A stretch of DNA of 64,000 bases from Diphasiastrum complanatum (GCA_029204225.1 MU832536.1:1-64000); one strand, 5' to 3'. Shown: positions 50,676 through 61,969, counted from the stretch's first letter. Notes: generated from the sequence alone by a model not told the origin. Numbers and translations are program-made.

Positions 50676-51266
50676 CTCTCACAGCCAGTGACATTTGATG
50701 TCATTACAGGTACATAATAACTGCGGCTACTATCTCCGCTGCTTATGCACTGCTACAAGGAGCAAGATCTCTCTCTTCATTCTATCTCGGACTTGAAACC
50801 GGAGGAGAATGCTTTTCGTGGTTCACGCTCTTGGGCGATCAGGTATGCTCTATCCACTCCCAAGAGACTCACCTCAAAGTTCAGACTGACGAGAACTACT
50901 AGTCACATGTCTGCTGCCATTAATGCTTCTCCTTGTATTCCTTCACATGAGGGTTGCAGCTGCGCTGTGTACTTGCGTGGATCGTTGAGCGTTCATACTG
51001 TTATCGGATTCTAATGACATATGACTATATGATGATGGCAGGTGATGACGTATTTGCTTCTGGCAGCTGGTGCCGCATCAACAGAGGTGGTGTACGTGGG
51101 CGAGAACGGCATACGGCCGACTGCGACATGGATTGCCCTATGCGTTATCTTCAGCAAATTCTGCAAGCACGTGGTTGCGTCCATTATCTTCACATTCTTG
51201 GCAACAATTGTCTTCAGCATTTCGACCATCCTCTCCGCTTACGAGCTATTTCATAGATACGGATAG
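50358..51266 (+). CDS. CASP-like membrane protein, three exons (195 aa)
   Basis: CDS = 50,358-50,587, 50,710-50,842 and 51,042-51,266 (588 bp). Introns are GT-AG: GTATCT...TTACAG (phase 2, after residue 76) and GTATGC...GGCAG (phase 0, after Q121). The protein has a basic N-terminus and four predicted membrane segments, about 24-44, 78-98, 118-140 and 163-187. The family's conserved Arg in the first (R28) and Asp in the third (D120, in LLGDQVMTYLLLAAGAAS) are present. SYSKAFTY-like sequence (SKAFTYII) and SAYELF near the end are also typical. CASP-like proteins are plant plasma-membrane proteins related to the scaffolds of Casparian strips; this paralogue's role is not known. The first extracellular loop (46-75) is family-specific. 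Length is normal and no defects are seen. The ATG context (AAAAGATGGC) is good. Confidence 0.9.
50591..50667. repeat. (TC)n microsatellite inside intron 1 of the CASP-like gene
   Basis: About 38 TC units begin 3 bp after the splice donor and occupy most of the 122-bp intron. They form an unusually long polypyrimidine run ahead of the acceptor. Confidence 0.95.
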
Positions 51267-51564
51267 AAACAGCAGATGACAAGATAGTGATTCGACAGAA
51301 CCCTCGTAACTGAAGACAATAATCTCTATGTGGTTGAGTGGTAAAGTTGAGTGGTACAGTAAGCATGGTGTGCAATGTAAGTCTGTAAGATCAGTTTAGG
51401 TTCCTACAATTATGCTTGTGTTAGAAAATTGGGTTGTATGATCCAAAAACGGCCCAGCTCTAGTCTTGCATATAGATTGATAATTTTCTTTGTGGCTTTT
51501 GTTCATGCAAGGCGACAATTATACCAGCTGATTTGTAAAAATTAGCTTGTTTTGGATTTTTTTG

Positions 51565-51570
51565 AATAAA
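51565..51570 (+). terminator. Possible polyadenylation signal of the CASP-like gene
   Basis: AATAAA lies about 300 bp after the stop codon, preceded by T-rich sequence. An AATAAT at 51,318 is an alternative. Confidence 0.4.
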
Positions 51571-51599
51571 TTTGAATAATGCGATGACTACTTCCTAGC

Positions 51600-53178
51600 C
51601 CACTCAGATCCGATGAATGCATATTCGATCGTGTATTCCAAAAGGCAAAGCTATATTGTAGAGTTTGATCCACTAACCTATTACGTGTGCATTGGAAGGG
51701 TTTAGTTATAATCACATTTACCACACATCATCACCGCGTGGAGCCCCGTTAGAAGACGCTGATAAATTGGGTTTTTTAATAGTTGAAGCACTCATTGGAT
51801 GCAGGGTCCTTGATCTACAAGCCACCAATTCCATGGATGCACTGAAATATCAATAATGTTTCACGTAAGCTGTATTGGTTGAAGAAGGAAAACGCTGCGA
51901 TATTGTGAGTGTACCCCTTTGTATTGTTACCTGTATATGATTACCCCCTCTATTTGGGCTGCACTGCACCTCAAGCTTATATACTGAACTTGACACTTGT
52001 AAGTAAGAAGGCGTAAAGTGGGACAAGGATGCAAGCAGTGCCCTGACCTTATGCATTTTTCTGGAATCCACATACAGAAATGCCAATTTTAAAAATCATA
52101 CAGATTTGTCATCCCTTGAGTCTGTGAGACATGACGCCGCGATGATGGTTTTTCCAACATTCTACTTCGAATTTCATATCAAATTTCTGAACAACATGAC
52201 GCCATACTCCATATGCTGCAAAATTATACTTAAACAGTGCTATTTGGGAAGTTTTGTTTCCCTGTTGCCGTTGGATATGTTGTTTAGACAGCAGACTGCA
52301 ATTTTGAAGCCTAATACATAGAAGTCCATTGCCCTGTTGGCTGTAGTATAATCGATTTCTGATTAACTACCCTCAATTTAGCTGACACGTCTTCTAAATT
52401 TGGGCATTCTGCTTTGAAATATTTTAAGAAGCTCTACAGTTTTTCGAACATGGAGTTCAAAAGCCCAAGTTGTAAAATCTTTTCCAAATTCCTCTGTTAC
52501 AACTACTTCTCAACGTTAAGACAGATCAATCAGATTCACTTTAGTATGTGGAGTATCCCAGTCGCCACGTAGTTGAGTCTGCAGTTCCCAGAACCTGGAA
52601 AGGAGAAAGGGATTATCGTTCACGTGTTCACTTTGAAGAATAAATTTTTCAGCGGTTTGAAGTTTGGAAATCGGACTAAGATAGCATCAATATCCATGAA
52701 ATGCTTGATCTCCAACATAGCAACAATGAGATTATTCTTTTTCCAAAAACATATATGTTCACGGGTATTGGCAATAACCCGCTTTGCAACGACCTCCTCA
52801 AAAGAACTCTTTTATGCTCTTTAATGTAAAAAAAACCACTTACAAATCTATCCTGGTGGACTAAAATAATGGTTGTTTGGAGGCCATTGTAAGGATATGA
52901 TGGCATTCTTCTGGTCCAGCACACAAGCCATTAGATACTTATATGGGACAACCTTAAACACCCAATATTGTACATAATGTGATTGTCACAAAATTTGAAA
53001 ATAGCTCATAAGGGTTAAGTATCTTCAACATTCTGTCCATGAGGACTTTCTATTCTTAGGGCTAAAATTATAACCAATCAAATTTGAAAAAAAAAAGTCT
53101 CATTAATATTATGCCCTTCAGAATGGTGGTCCCCATACTTGTAAGATTTCACTAGACCCATAGACGAGTAACGTTCGA
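51600..53178. other. Stretch without recognisable genes
   Basis: Open frames at 52,106-52,321 and 52,573-52,824 show no known motif. There are no terminal repeats or microsatellites. It may contain downstream non-coding sequence of the CASP-like gene. Confidence 0.4.
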
Positions 53179-53726
53179 CTACTTGCACTTGGCTTGATGG
53201 TACAGGTCTAGTGACATATCATCTCTTGATTCATTTGTCAATTTGGACGAGTCATATTGTAAGATGCACCAAAATGGTCCAACCATTGTAAGAGGTGGCA
53301 TTTAGGTGGTCCAATCAAAGTAAGAGGTGATTTTAGAGAGGTTCAATCATTGTACTCCATTACCACTGTTCATGGATCTCGAGCTACTATGAGTGAGAGT
53401 GAGGTTGAGTCCACTCTTAGTTTTTTGATGAGAAGATTTGGAAGTGGCATGCTCCAACACTTAAATTATTTTTCAGATTCTCTTTCTACCGGAGAGGTTG
53501 ATGTAGCATTCTCTCTCAACCCGAGAGCAAATTTTATTAGTTTTTTTCATGCAAAGTTGCCTCTCATTATGTGTGATGAATGATAGATGCATGTGTAGAG
53601 TGCGCTTGCCTTAGATCTTTGAAGCTAGATTGCTTGTATCTTATGCAAGATAGATCTATGTGCAATCACACACATCTTAGGATATCATTCATAATGTTTG
53701 AGATGTACTCACACGTGTGAAAAGTA
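53179..53726 (+). repeat. LTR fragment related to 20,166-20,737
   Basis: Aligns through its length with the LTR at 20 kb (CACTTGGCTTGATGGTA, then three GTCCAA-type units, then ATAGATCTATGTGCAATCA). No primer site or coding sequence follows, so it is a solo LTR or a fragment. CACACGTGTG is at 53,710-53,719. Target duplications were not evident. Confidence 0.75.
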
Positions 53727-53926
53727 ATTTTGTTGGCCTAGGGTACACTTAATGACATTTTTGAATATATCTTGTCCTATTGCATTTTGATTTTTTGAAA
53801 GAAAATCAATAATATCCTTTTGGCTAAAAGCATGTTTTGGTGGTACAACATGGATTGTCAAGGACACTACCTTTTTTGGGTACAAATGCACTCAAAAAAA
53901 TGTTTTTTGTTTACAGTAGAGCATCG

Positions 53927-54170
53927 GCTTCTCTCTCTCGCTCTCGCTCTAGCTCTCGCTCTTTCGTAATCTAGCTTGCTCTCTCTCTCCTCGCGTTTGA
54001 AAGATCTCCCGCTCTAGCTCTCTCTCTGATCGCGTTCACAACATCTCTCAGTACTGGTTTGATATACCTCTTTCTTGCTGATCGTGCTCTTTCTGATCAC
54101 GATGTGGCTAATCCAAGTCTTTCTTGCTGATCGTGATGTGTTTGATCGAGCTCTTTGTCTAATCGATTAG
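53927..54170. other. CT-rich and GATCGTG-repeat stretch before the transposase-like gene
   Basis: 53,932-54,050 is an imperfect CTCTCGCTCTAG-type pyrimidine repeat. 54,070-54,160 contains several diverged copies of CTTGCTGATCGTGMT. Such CT-rich sequence is common in plant 5' leaders, which fits its place upstream of the following gene. Confidence 0.5.
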
Positions 54171-54268
54171 TTTGTGCGCAGAATAGCAGACAATTCCAGC
54201 ATGGATAGTTTTCAGAGCAATTATATCTCACAGATTCAATTTCAGATATTCCAACAGTTTTTCCTATA

Positions 54269-55580
54269 ATGCATGAGACGTACGCAAGTGATCCCAGCAT
54301 GGAACCTCGTCACTGGGTCGACAAAGTTGCATTGAGAGACTATTGGGCTAGTAAGAAATGGGAACAGAGATTGAAAGAAATTTTTTTTAAGAGGCTTGGA
54401 GATCAACCTTCAGTAGATGACACCAAAACAAGAAAACGAATCTACAGATGTTGCGTCAGGGTTTGTTGATGAGGGCTGTTCTATCAAGAAGAGAAAGGAT
54501 TTGGTAGCGCAAAGAATGCGGAGTAGTTCTTTTGTTGACCTGGTTTCAGCACATCTGAAAAACTTCATCAAGCATAACTTTGTGTTTCGGTGGCAGTCAC
54601 AACAATTTAAAGACTGCTTGCTGAAATTTCCTTTGGATGTTGTTGTTTCAGTCATTGACTTTGTGGATAATTATTCGTTGAAGATGCATAACGAGATAAA
54701 GTCCATGCATTGGTGGTCTAATCAGGTCACGATACTTGTGCACATAACGTATGTCGGAAACTCTACAGGTGCAACTTAAAAGACTCTTCATTTTTACATA
54801 TTAGACGATAAGCTGCATGACACACTATTCGTACAACACTGTGATCTACTACTGCATGACAATTGGTTGAAAGAGAATGAGTATAATATGAGGTGTCATT
54901 GGGTGTGGTCAGACGGTGCGACGTCCCAATTCAAATCTCGAAGGTCTTTCTTCTTCGTGGCCAAGTATATTTGTTGGGGGTTCTCACTATCTATTATTAT
55001 TACTCTTTAGTTTTCAGGTTTGTTACTTCAGATAGTACCACTGAACTATAAGACTTTAACTACATAGTCTATCTCGTAGTACCAAAATACAATTCTCTAG
55101 AGTACCAATTTTGGTACTATTTTCCTAATAGATATAGTACCAGATTGGGACTATACGGGACACCCGAATATAGTACCAAATTGCTAGTAGACAGGATACC
55201 AGGTTCGGAACTACGGGTACTGTCTGCAGACACTGTTTATTACAGCCAACATAAAAATATCTAATAATTTGTTTGCTTTGTGGCCAGATATTATCACTTG
55301 ACAGGTCTGCAAATGATGCATAATTTTGTTGCCTTAGGCCATGGAAAAGGTGAGCACGACGGAGCGGGCATGGTCATCAAGAAAACTCTCACTCACGAGG
55401 AGTTGAAACCAGACGGCTGGCCCTTGAATGTGTAGTAGATGTGTGTCGCATATCTAAAAGAAACATTTAGACCAAAAGTAAAAGGTTTCGCCATTACAAA
55501 GAGATGCGTACGAAGAGATGACATCGATCAAGAGAACTTGCTTAACGCCTTAAATCAGGATGCAAGTAACCTTTGTGTCT
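54269..55580 (+). pseudogene. Decayed transposase-like gene of an unnamed family
   Basis: 54,269-54,469 starts MHETYASDPSMEPRHWVDK. After a one-base frame change, 54,417-54,779 reads LVSAHLKNFIKHNFVFRWQS, VVVSVIDFVDNYSLKMHNEI and MHWWSNQVTILVHITY. One in-frame TAA (54,777) is followed in the same frame by KTLHFYILDDKLHDTLFVQH and CHWVWSDGATSQFKSRRSFF. A GT-AG intron (54,965-55,287) restores VAKYYHLTGLQMMHNFVALG and HGKGEHDGAGMVIKK. Two adjacent stops follow PDGWPLNV at about 55,433; the reading then continues to ENLLNALNQD at about 55,560. The repeated Asp/His/Glu-rich blocks and a decayed single copy suggest a transposon or domesticated protein. I recall this block order from uncharacterised plant proteins but cannot name a family. 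The catalytic role is not shown. Confidence 0.55.
54965..55287 (+). other. Intron packed with GGTACT/AGTACC motifs
   Basis: Donor GTATAT and acceptor GGCCAG give a phase-correct splice (V-A-K-Y-Y-H). GTGGCCA occurs both just before the donor (54,957) and just before the acceptor (55,280). Inside are seven GGTACT or AGTACC motifs, including the near-palindrome AGTACCAATTTTGGTACT at 55,101-55,118. Confidence 0.6.
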
Positions 55581-55930
55581 TATATTGATTCATTTGGTAC
55601 TTTCATAGTACTAGTTTTGAAACTGATGAGTACCAAAGTTGGTACTTTGGATCACTTATCTATCAGTATTCTAATTATTTGTTTTTAAGTTCAGGCTACA
55701 TTTTTTGGTACTATCAGAGTCTCAATCATAGTGCTTTTGGTATTGACTTTTCCATTTGAAAAACAGGTACTACTTGTTTAAAACTCCAAAGTACATGCTG
55801 ATAAATTACAAATTTTCTATATGGTACTAATTGAGTACCAAATTTGGTACTATAGAAGTACAAATTTTGCTACATTTGTAACAGTCTGAAATTGCACTTA
55901 AGTCTCAAAAACAGGTACTTCCTGTGGATC
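55581..55930. repeat. Second GGTACT-rich block with two 18-bp palindromes
   Basis: Nine GGTACT or AGTACC motifs lie within about 330 bp. AGTACCAAAGTTGGTACT is at 55,629-55,646, and the perfect palindrome AGTACCAAATTTGGTACT is at 55,834-55,851. The block begins at a GTAACC donor-like site after the last coding block and may be a second intron whose 3' exon I could not identify. Confidence 0.7.
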
Positions 55931-56109
55931 TTTAACACTATCCATCTTTGACACCTTTAATACCGATGCTGCCACGTGGCAGGCGCATGCCTGACGCCTA
56001 CTGACGCGCAGGTAGAATCAGCAGAAATTTTGTTTTAAAAAAATAAGAAACAATATTCTACTTTTTAAGGAGACGGAAAAATGGGCAGAATACTCACCAA
56101 CAATCCATT

Positions 56110-57216
56110 ACGGACCAACAATTCCACACTTATTATCAAAACTTAAAAAGTGAAAACCCCGCCAGCTTTAGAAAATGGTCAATTGCTTCTGCAAGAGACA
56201 CTTTCTATCCTCAGATCATAGAATTAATGAATTGTTATCGGTTCACCACGGTTCTGAGAACCATACAGTGAACCGTACGGTTCTTAAATTGTTTTGCCCA
56301 AAACCATGGTGAACCGTACTAATTAATTAATTGATTAATTTTTTTTAGTTTCTCCCCCAAAAATATGCAAAAAAAGGGCCAAAAAAATCTGTGAAATCAG
56401 TGAATTCTGTGAAATCGGTGAATTCTGTGAAATCATCTGTGAAATCATTTGTATCATTAATCAAATGACTCAAATCATCTGTATCATCTGTCAAATCATT
56501 TGTACATCATGTGAAATCTATCAAATCAGTGATGATTTCATGTCTGACAAATCATCTGTATCATCTGTCAAATCATCTGTACATCATGTGAAATCTGTCA
56601 AATCTGTATCATCTGTGAAATCTGTGAATTTGGTAATTAATTAATTAATTAATTATTTAATTAAATAGAGGAACCGTACCACGGTTCGGTTCATGAACCG
56701 TGGTACGGTTCACCCCACGGTTCCCAGAAAACCGTGGGTTCTATGCCTCAGATTAAAATTCTAACTTGACAACCAGCAAATAGAAATTTGCCATGGATGT
56801 AATTTTAAAAAAAGTTTGAAATTGGCTTTTCAAAAGCGCTCCTGAACTAAAAACTTCTTGAATTCGAAGCACATGATAAAAGAAAGGCGCTACTCCAATA
56901 TCCAAAAACATGCTTTAAGACAAAAGCAACTAAATTCCAAGTCTTTTCTCAATGAAATAAAAAAAGAAGCAGCTACTGTACTGTCAGACATTCACTTCAT
57001 TTGTTCCAACAGCCTCAAAGCTAACCCATGCGAAAAAAGAGACCAAATTGCAGGCAACGGACTAACAGTTCCATGCTTATTACCAAACCCTGAAAAGTGA
57101 AAATCCCACCAACTTAAGAAAATGGTTAATTGCTGTTGGAAGAGACACTTTCAGTCCTCAGGTTAAAATTCTAACTTGACAGCCAGCAATTAGAAATTTG
57201 CCTGGGCTGTACTTTT
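56110..57216. repeat. Diverged direct duplication, one copy carrying a MITE
   Basis: 56,110-56,216 plus 56,746-56,808 align with 57,058-57,216 (shared TTCCA, AAAAGTGAAAA, AAGAGACACTTTC, CCTCAG, TTAAAATTCTAACTTGACA, AGAAATTTGCC). The left copy is interrupted by the element at 56,217-56,745 and the right copy is not. The sequence between the copies, including a frame at 56,858-57,100, has no recognised domain. Confidence 0.85.
56217..56745. mobile_element. hAT-like MITE with repetitive core and 8-bp target duplication
   Basis: The 529-bp element starts CATAGAA and ends TTCTATG. It is flanked on both sides by CCTCAGAT (56,209-56,216 and 56,746-56,753), and the empty site reads CCTCAGGT at 57,156-57,163. 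An 8-bp duplication fits the hAT superfamily. The arms are rich in GAACCGTACGGTTC and ACCACGGTTC palindromes, then (TTAA)-type runs (ATTAATTAATTAATT). The centre (56,385-56,635) is an array of units like CATCTGTGAAATCATCTGTA. No ORF. Confidence 0.85.
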
Positions 57217-57683
57217 AAGTTCAGAGATTGTGTTCTGCATACGCCTGCTAAACCATTTCACAAATCAAAACTTCAGTAGAAATGTAAATAAAAAAAGCAA
57301 TAGAGACCTCGCTACTTAGAAGGAAGAAATAAATAATGATTTTGATTCAGAACCATTGGGATTTTAGTCCTTGCCTAACAATTTCAATGCTAAAACCTGC
57401 TCGCTCCTTGATTGTTGCTAGAAAACTCTGATAGACTAGAACTATCTAAAATTTTGAAGGGTTAATTTGAATACCTTCCTCACAAACTTGAATGTTTGCC
57501 CTGCACCCGTTCGAAAACTCCTACAGAACAATTTTGAGGGACTGTAGTCATTACACATCTTCATATCTCTCTGATGTTGGCAATGTAAATGGCTTTAACA
57601 GAGTATGTAAGTATTGAGTTTTTTAGCTGAAATTGCATTTGTTTGGTGTGTTTTTTGATCATAATGGCAGATGTGAAGCACAC

Positions 57684-57724
57684 ATGTATGATTTTCATGT
57701 GAAGCACACATGAAAATCATACAT
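57684..57724. repeat. Perfect 18-bp hairpin
   Basis: Arms ATGTATGATTTTCATGTG (57,684-57,701) and its exact inverse (57,707-57,724) are separated by AAGCA. A 16-bp direct repeat, ATGTGAAGCACACATG, overlaps it at 57,671-57,686 and 57,698-57,713. Confidence 0.9.
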
Positions 57725-60120
57725 ATCACAACCCACGTCCATTTTTTTAGTTGGAACTTGGTGCAGCTTGTGGCATTTGGACAGCAGGTTCACTTGGCAT
57801 TTCGGTAGCAGGATCATATAACAAGTTATTATGTTGGTGAGTTTAAAGTCTGCTGACAATCTAGTAGTGGGATCCTTCTTTTATACATGTAAAGAACATC
57901 TTTTTATATGTGCTTCAAGTTGTGCCTTGTGATTTATGAAACCTCTTTTTAAGTACAAAGGATTCATTCAAATTTAGCTAGAACTTAAAAATATGAATAT
58001 TAAACGTCATTCATTTGTCATTGAATAAGTGTTTCCGCCAGGAGCCCAAAGCCCGAAGCCCGAAGCGCTACATTTATAATCAAGAACTTCAAGCTAAAGA
58101 AGCAAGCAAAGTTTCATCTCCTCTAGAAATTTTGAGCATTAGAAATAATTAAGCTTCTTGGTTATACATTGTAACTCTTAACAGAAAAATCTGACTGTAT
58201 TTTTTGAATCTATGGTTTAATTTGTATAAGCCATGTTGTACAAATGAAAAATTAGCATTTATTAGCTTTTGCTCATCTATATGTCATTATCTTGCTCCTT
58301 TAGCTCCTTCAACACCTTCTCTTCATCATCAAATATTGTAAAGATCTTCAAATAGAAGCATTAAAAGGGATATTTCAATAAGCTAATATGGATAGAAACA
58401 TATTAGTCTAGAGAAAATCAAAATTTAATTCAGAATTTAAAATGTAGGTTAAATCAATAATTATAAAACAAATACAAAATTATAGTAATCATTAAACAAA
58501 CTTAATAGTTTCTTTTATCTTTTTTAATTTTTGTAGTTAAAAAAATCAGTATGAATGTTCTAGTATTTGGTCCATGCTCTGCATGATGACTTTAATGGTC
58601 TAAAAATTTGTGATTGCAGATTACTTTTGAGTATTTCGAGTTTTAGGTTGAACTAGAAACAAACTCTTTTCCTATTTCGTCAAACATCGAATCATGTTGC
58701 CTCTCAAACATGGCTCTACAGCTTATATTTGAGCAGCACAATCTTTATATCTAGTAAGCAAATAATCATGATATAATTATATGTAACAATATTTTGTAAT
58801 TAATCAATATTTATATGCTAAAAGACGATATAATAGTTTTGCAATGCATTCATATCTTTTCATTTATGTTGTATTCTTTATGTGCAATTTGAGTTTTATT
58901 TTTGATTAATGGTTAATTATCTCATTAACTAAATATATTTTTAAGATCTAATAAATTTATAACCTTTTTTATTTTTTAGATTTCTATCAAATTTCAAAAA
59001 AACGAATGCGATCAAGTCACAAATAAAACAGACTCTAAGGTTTTTTTTTAGAATTAAATACCTATAAAAAATTATAGGTTAATGTTGATCAGTATTAACA
59101 TTGAATATATTTTTTCTAAAAAAATTAAAATTCTTTAATAATCTGATCTAAGTCATTTGAAAAAATCAAAGCATTTTAATAAAATATATGCTCTATAGAT
59201 AATTTATAATAGAAACAAATTAAATAAAATAGACATCACTCACACAATTAAGAGACATACTAAGTGGTTTATGCTTATTAAATTTCTGCTTAATACCTAA
59301 CAACCTATAGGAAAAATGTCTAACCAACTTTACTTATTGATGGACAACCTTGCTAACGTGTTTGGAATTGAAATTTTGCATTTTATTACTCGTTATGCCT
59401 TTAAGTTACCTAGGGTTATGAAGAGTAATATGAAGAATGTCATGATTACCATTATAAAAATAATGGGTCCACCTCTTAATACTTGTGGGGATTTGAATCG
59501 AAATCTTTTAGCTTCAATAGTGCCCTATAACACCAACAAAGAGTACTAATGAAATGATCAAGAGAATGTTGATAAAATGTAACTCTACTTGCTCCTCAAG
59601 CTAACAAGCCTGTCAGGCCTCTGTCAACACTTCTAGCAAAGTGAAAATCTTTAAGGAGAACAATAAAATTTGTGCTTCCCTTAAAAAGAAAAACTCGAAT
59701 TTGAGTCTCATTATGAACTTGAAATTGAGGCTCTTAATATTAATGAGACTGCTACGTAGCTTATCAAGTTGCATGACAATTACCACCAAGATGATCATAA
59801 AGTGCGTATGTCAGTGGACAAATCTTATAGTGAAATTTCTCTTAACATTCCATGAAAGGGTAATGTAAACTTAGTGATGGTAATGTAAACTGATGATATT
59901 GAAAAATAAATGACTTTAGCACCTGTCACCTAATAACATAGATGTACTAGCGTATTCCCTTCATAGAATCATTTAGGTCGTAGCACCCTTGTACCAAATC
60001 ATATTCATTTGAAAATGGAGGGTCTGAGCCTTGGGATCTAGCACCTTCCAAACTAGAGCCAAAGATAGCATAGCATTAGCTCTAAAAATTTTAGTTTTGA
60101 ATGACCAAGGCAACATAATC
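57725..60120. other. Long AT-rich stretch without recognisable genes
   Basis: Strongly AT-rich, especially 58,380-59,300. Short frames at 59,316-59,549 and 59,641-59,868 show no known domain. Their Asn/Lys/Leu-rich make-up fits chance frames in AT-rich DNA or very old gag-like sequence. Confidence 0.4.
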
Positions 60121-60159
60121 TTGAGTAATAGGGATTTGGATCCCCCAAACTAGGGAGCC

Positions 60160-60360
60160 TAGAGCATTGTGGTTGAGTTTATGGAACTGCAATGGTATTC
60201 AGCTACAACAAGGGATTTTAGGGATTTTTGTATTGATGGTGATATTGTACTACTCATAGAGACACATGAGAGACCTAAGAGGGGACTCTCGACCATTAAG
60301 AGTTTTTGTTGGTACTCTACACAAAAGATCAATTCATTTGCAAATTTGCCATAATGTACA
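60160..60360 (+). pseudogene. Possible LINE endonuclease trace
   Basis: 60,169-60,354 reads WYSATTRDFRDFCIDGDIVL followed by LIETHERPKRG. The spacing WN/WY..., R.F..F.....DIVLL.ETH is like the N-terminal apurinic-type endonuclease of plant non-LTR elements. A second frame gives LWNCNGIQ just before it, matching the WNxNG start. Only about 60 codons are visible and no reverse transcriptase follows. Confidence 0.3.
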
Positions 60361-61960
60361 CAATAACAATGTATAGGAAAAATCTAAAACTTCTTTTACC
60401 TCAAAAGTAACTTGGCACACTTACCAATCATTAGATTTCTAAAAATGTACACATCTTAAACACAATTTTCACTTTGACCTCAAATTCAATCTTCTAACTT
60501 TGTGTCTTCACATAACTATTTGTTCCATCTAGAGCTTTCTTTAACATATTTTATCATTAGTGAGTTTTGTTTTTAAAAGATTCCTCTATTGATTGTCCTT
60601 TTGCTTTAAATGGTAATTTTGGTTGAAAGCTACATAATTGCATAACAAGATTGTATCTTGTAGATAAATGGAATATGATAGTAAAATACCAAAATTGAAA
60701 GATAAATGTTATTTACATGTCCTTTTTTATAATTGGCTAAAAGTGTTGTCTTTATAGAGTAGAATAGTCTTCTAAGTTTTTAGAGACTTATAGCACATTA
60801 ATTTAATGTAACAACAATCATATTGCAAGTGATTTAAGTCTCATCATCTAGGTTAATATGAGTCTACTTTTATATTGAGAGAAAGAAACTCAATATTTTG
60901 GCTAATATACAAATGGATGCCATCATATATATGTGTATATGAGTGCATCTATTCTAAAGCATTAACAAATTTATCATGGATGACCTATTATTTGGTCTAT
61001 TCTATGCATGATGATTTTGATGATCTAATAATATGGTATTTCTAAAAAATAATTTGGCAAATATTAGGTTGATAAACACATATTTTATTGTATATTTTGT
61101 AATTTATGTGAGAAATAGGCCTAGAGTAGTTAGGTCCTAATCATAGGAGTTCGATCACATTTACATTTGCCTTCAATTTTGTAAGGAATCATATGCTATA
61201 GGTCAAAGTACCAGTTGTCTAGTTGTATGTGATAATAATAAGAGTTATACAAAAAAGATTGATTCAAAAAACAATACTTTTTTTACAGTGATTGATGAAG
61301 AGTAACAAAAACATATATGCTGATATTTATACAATATAGAAAAAGGTACAATTTTGTTAAAAAAATTTAATTTAATTAAACCCAAAGCAAAAACAAAAAT
61401 GAAATCGATATCGAAAACCAAAAATGCAAAATTTCACGGAGAAGGGCATAATTTTCGTTGGATGTTTTGGTGAATCTATATGCATCTTTTGGTATAAGAT
61501 GGAAATTGTCGACTATTGAACTCACATGGTATCACTCTAAATAAAGTTAGTCACCTATACTAGCTAGATTATGCACTATGCAATCATTTTGACAATGACA
61601 GCAGCCACAATCTCTACATATTCAAATATCGTCAGCCATATCTACCACTCACCTAGAATAAGTACAGCCATGATCGTCACCAAGGTCCACCTCATATAAC
61701 AAAGCTCAAAGTCTCTATACATTTGTATATATGTCTATAATCATCAAATAATATGTATGTCAAGCATATCAAGCAAACAAGCATTCAAAATCAGATGATC
61801 ATTGTAATTAATCAACAGGCAAAGTAGGTGTTATCACATCGATTAGAGTCAAAATAAGTTATCGAATCATCGAAGTTGTTATAGAACTAAGAGCTAGTTT
61901 TTAGTATGCGGTTACTACCGCAATTGTCTTGTACTCGTCATTTCACCTGACTTGTATTCT
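60361..61960. other. AT-rich stretch without recognisable genes
   Basis: No open frame with a motif, no terminal repeats and no long simple repeats. Confidence 0.4.
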
Positions 61961-61969
61961 TTACTTTTT

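Noticed and set aside
51850-52924. Second host gene downstream of the CASP-like gene
   Set aside because: Frames on both strands are short and lack motifs or consistent splice sites.
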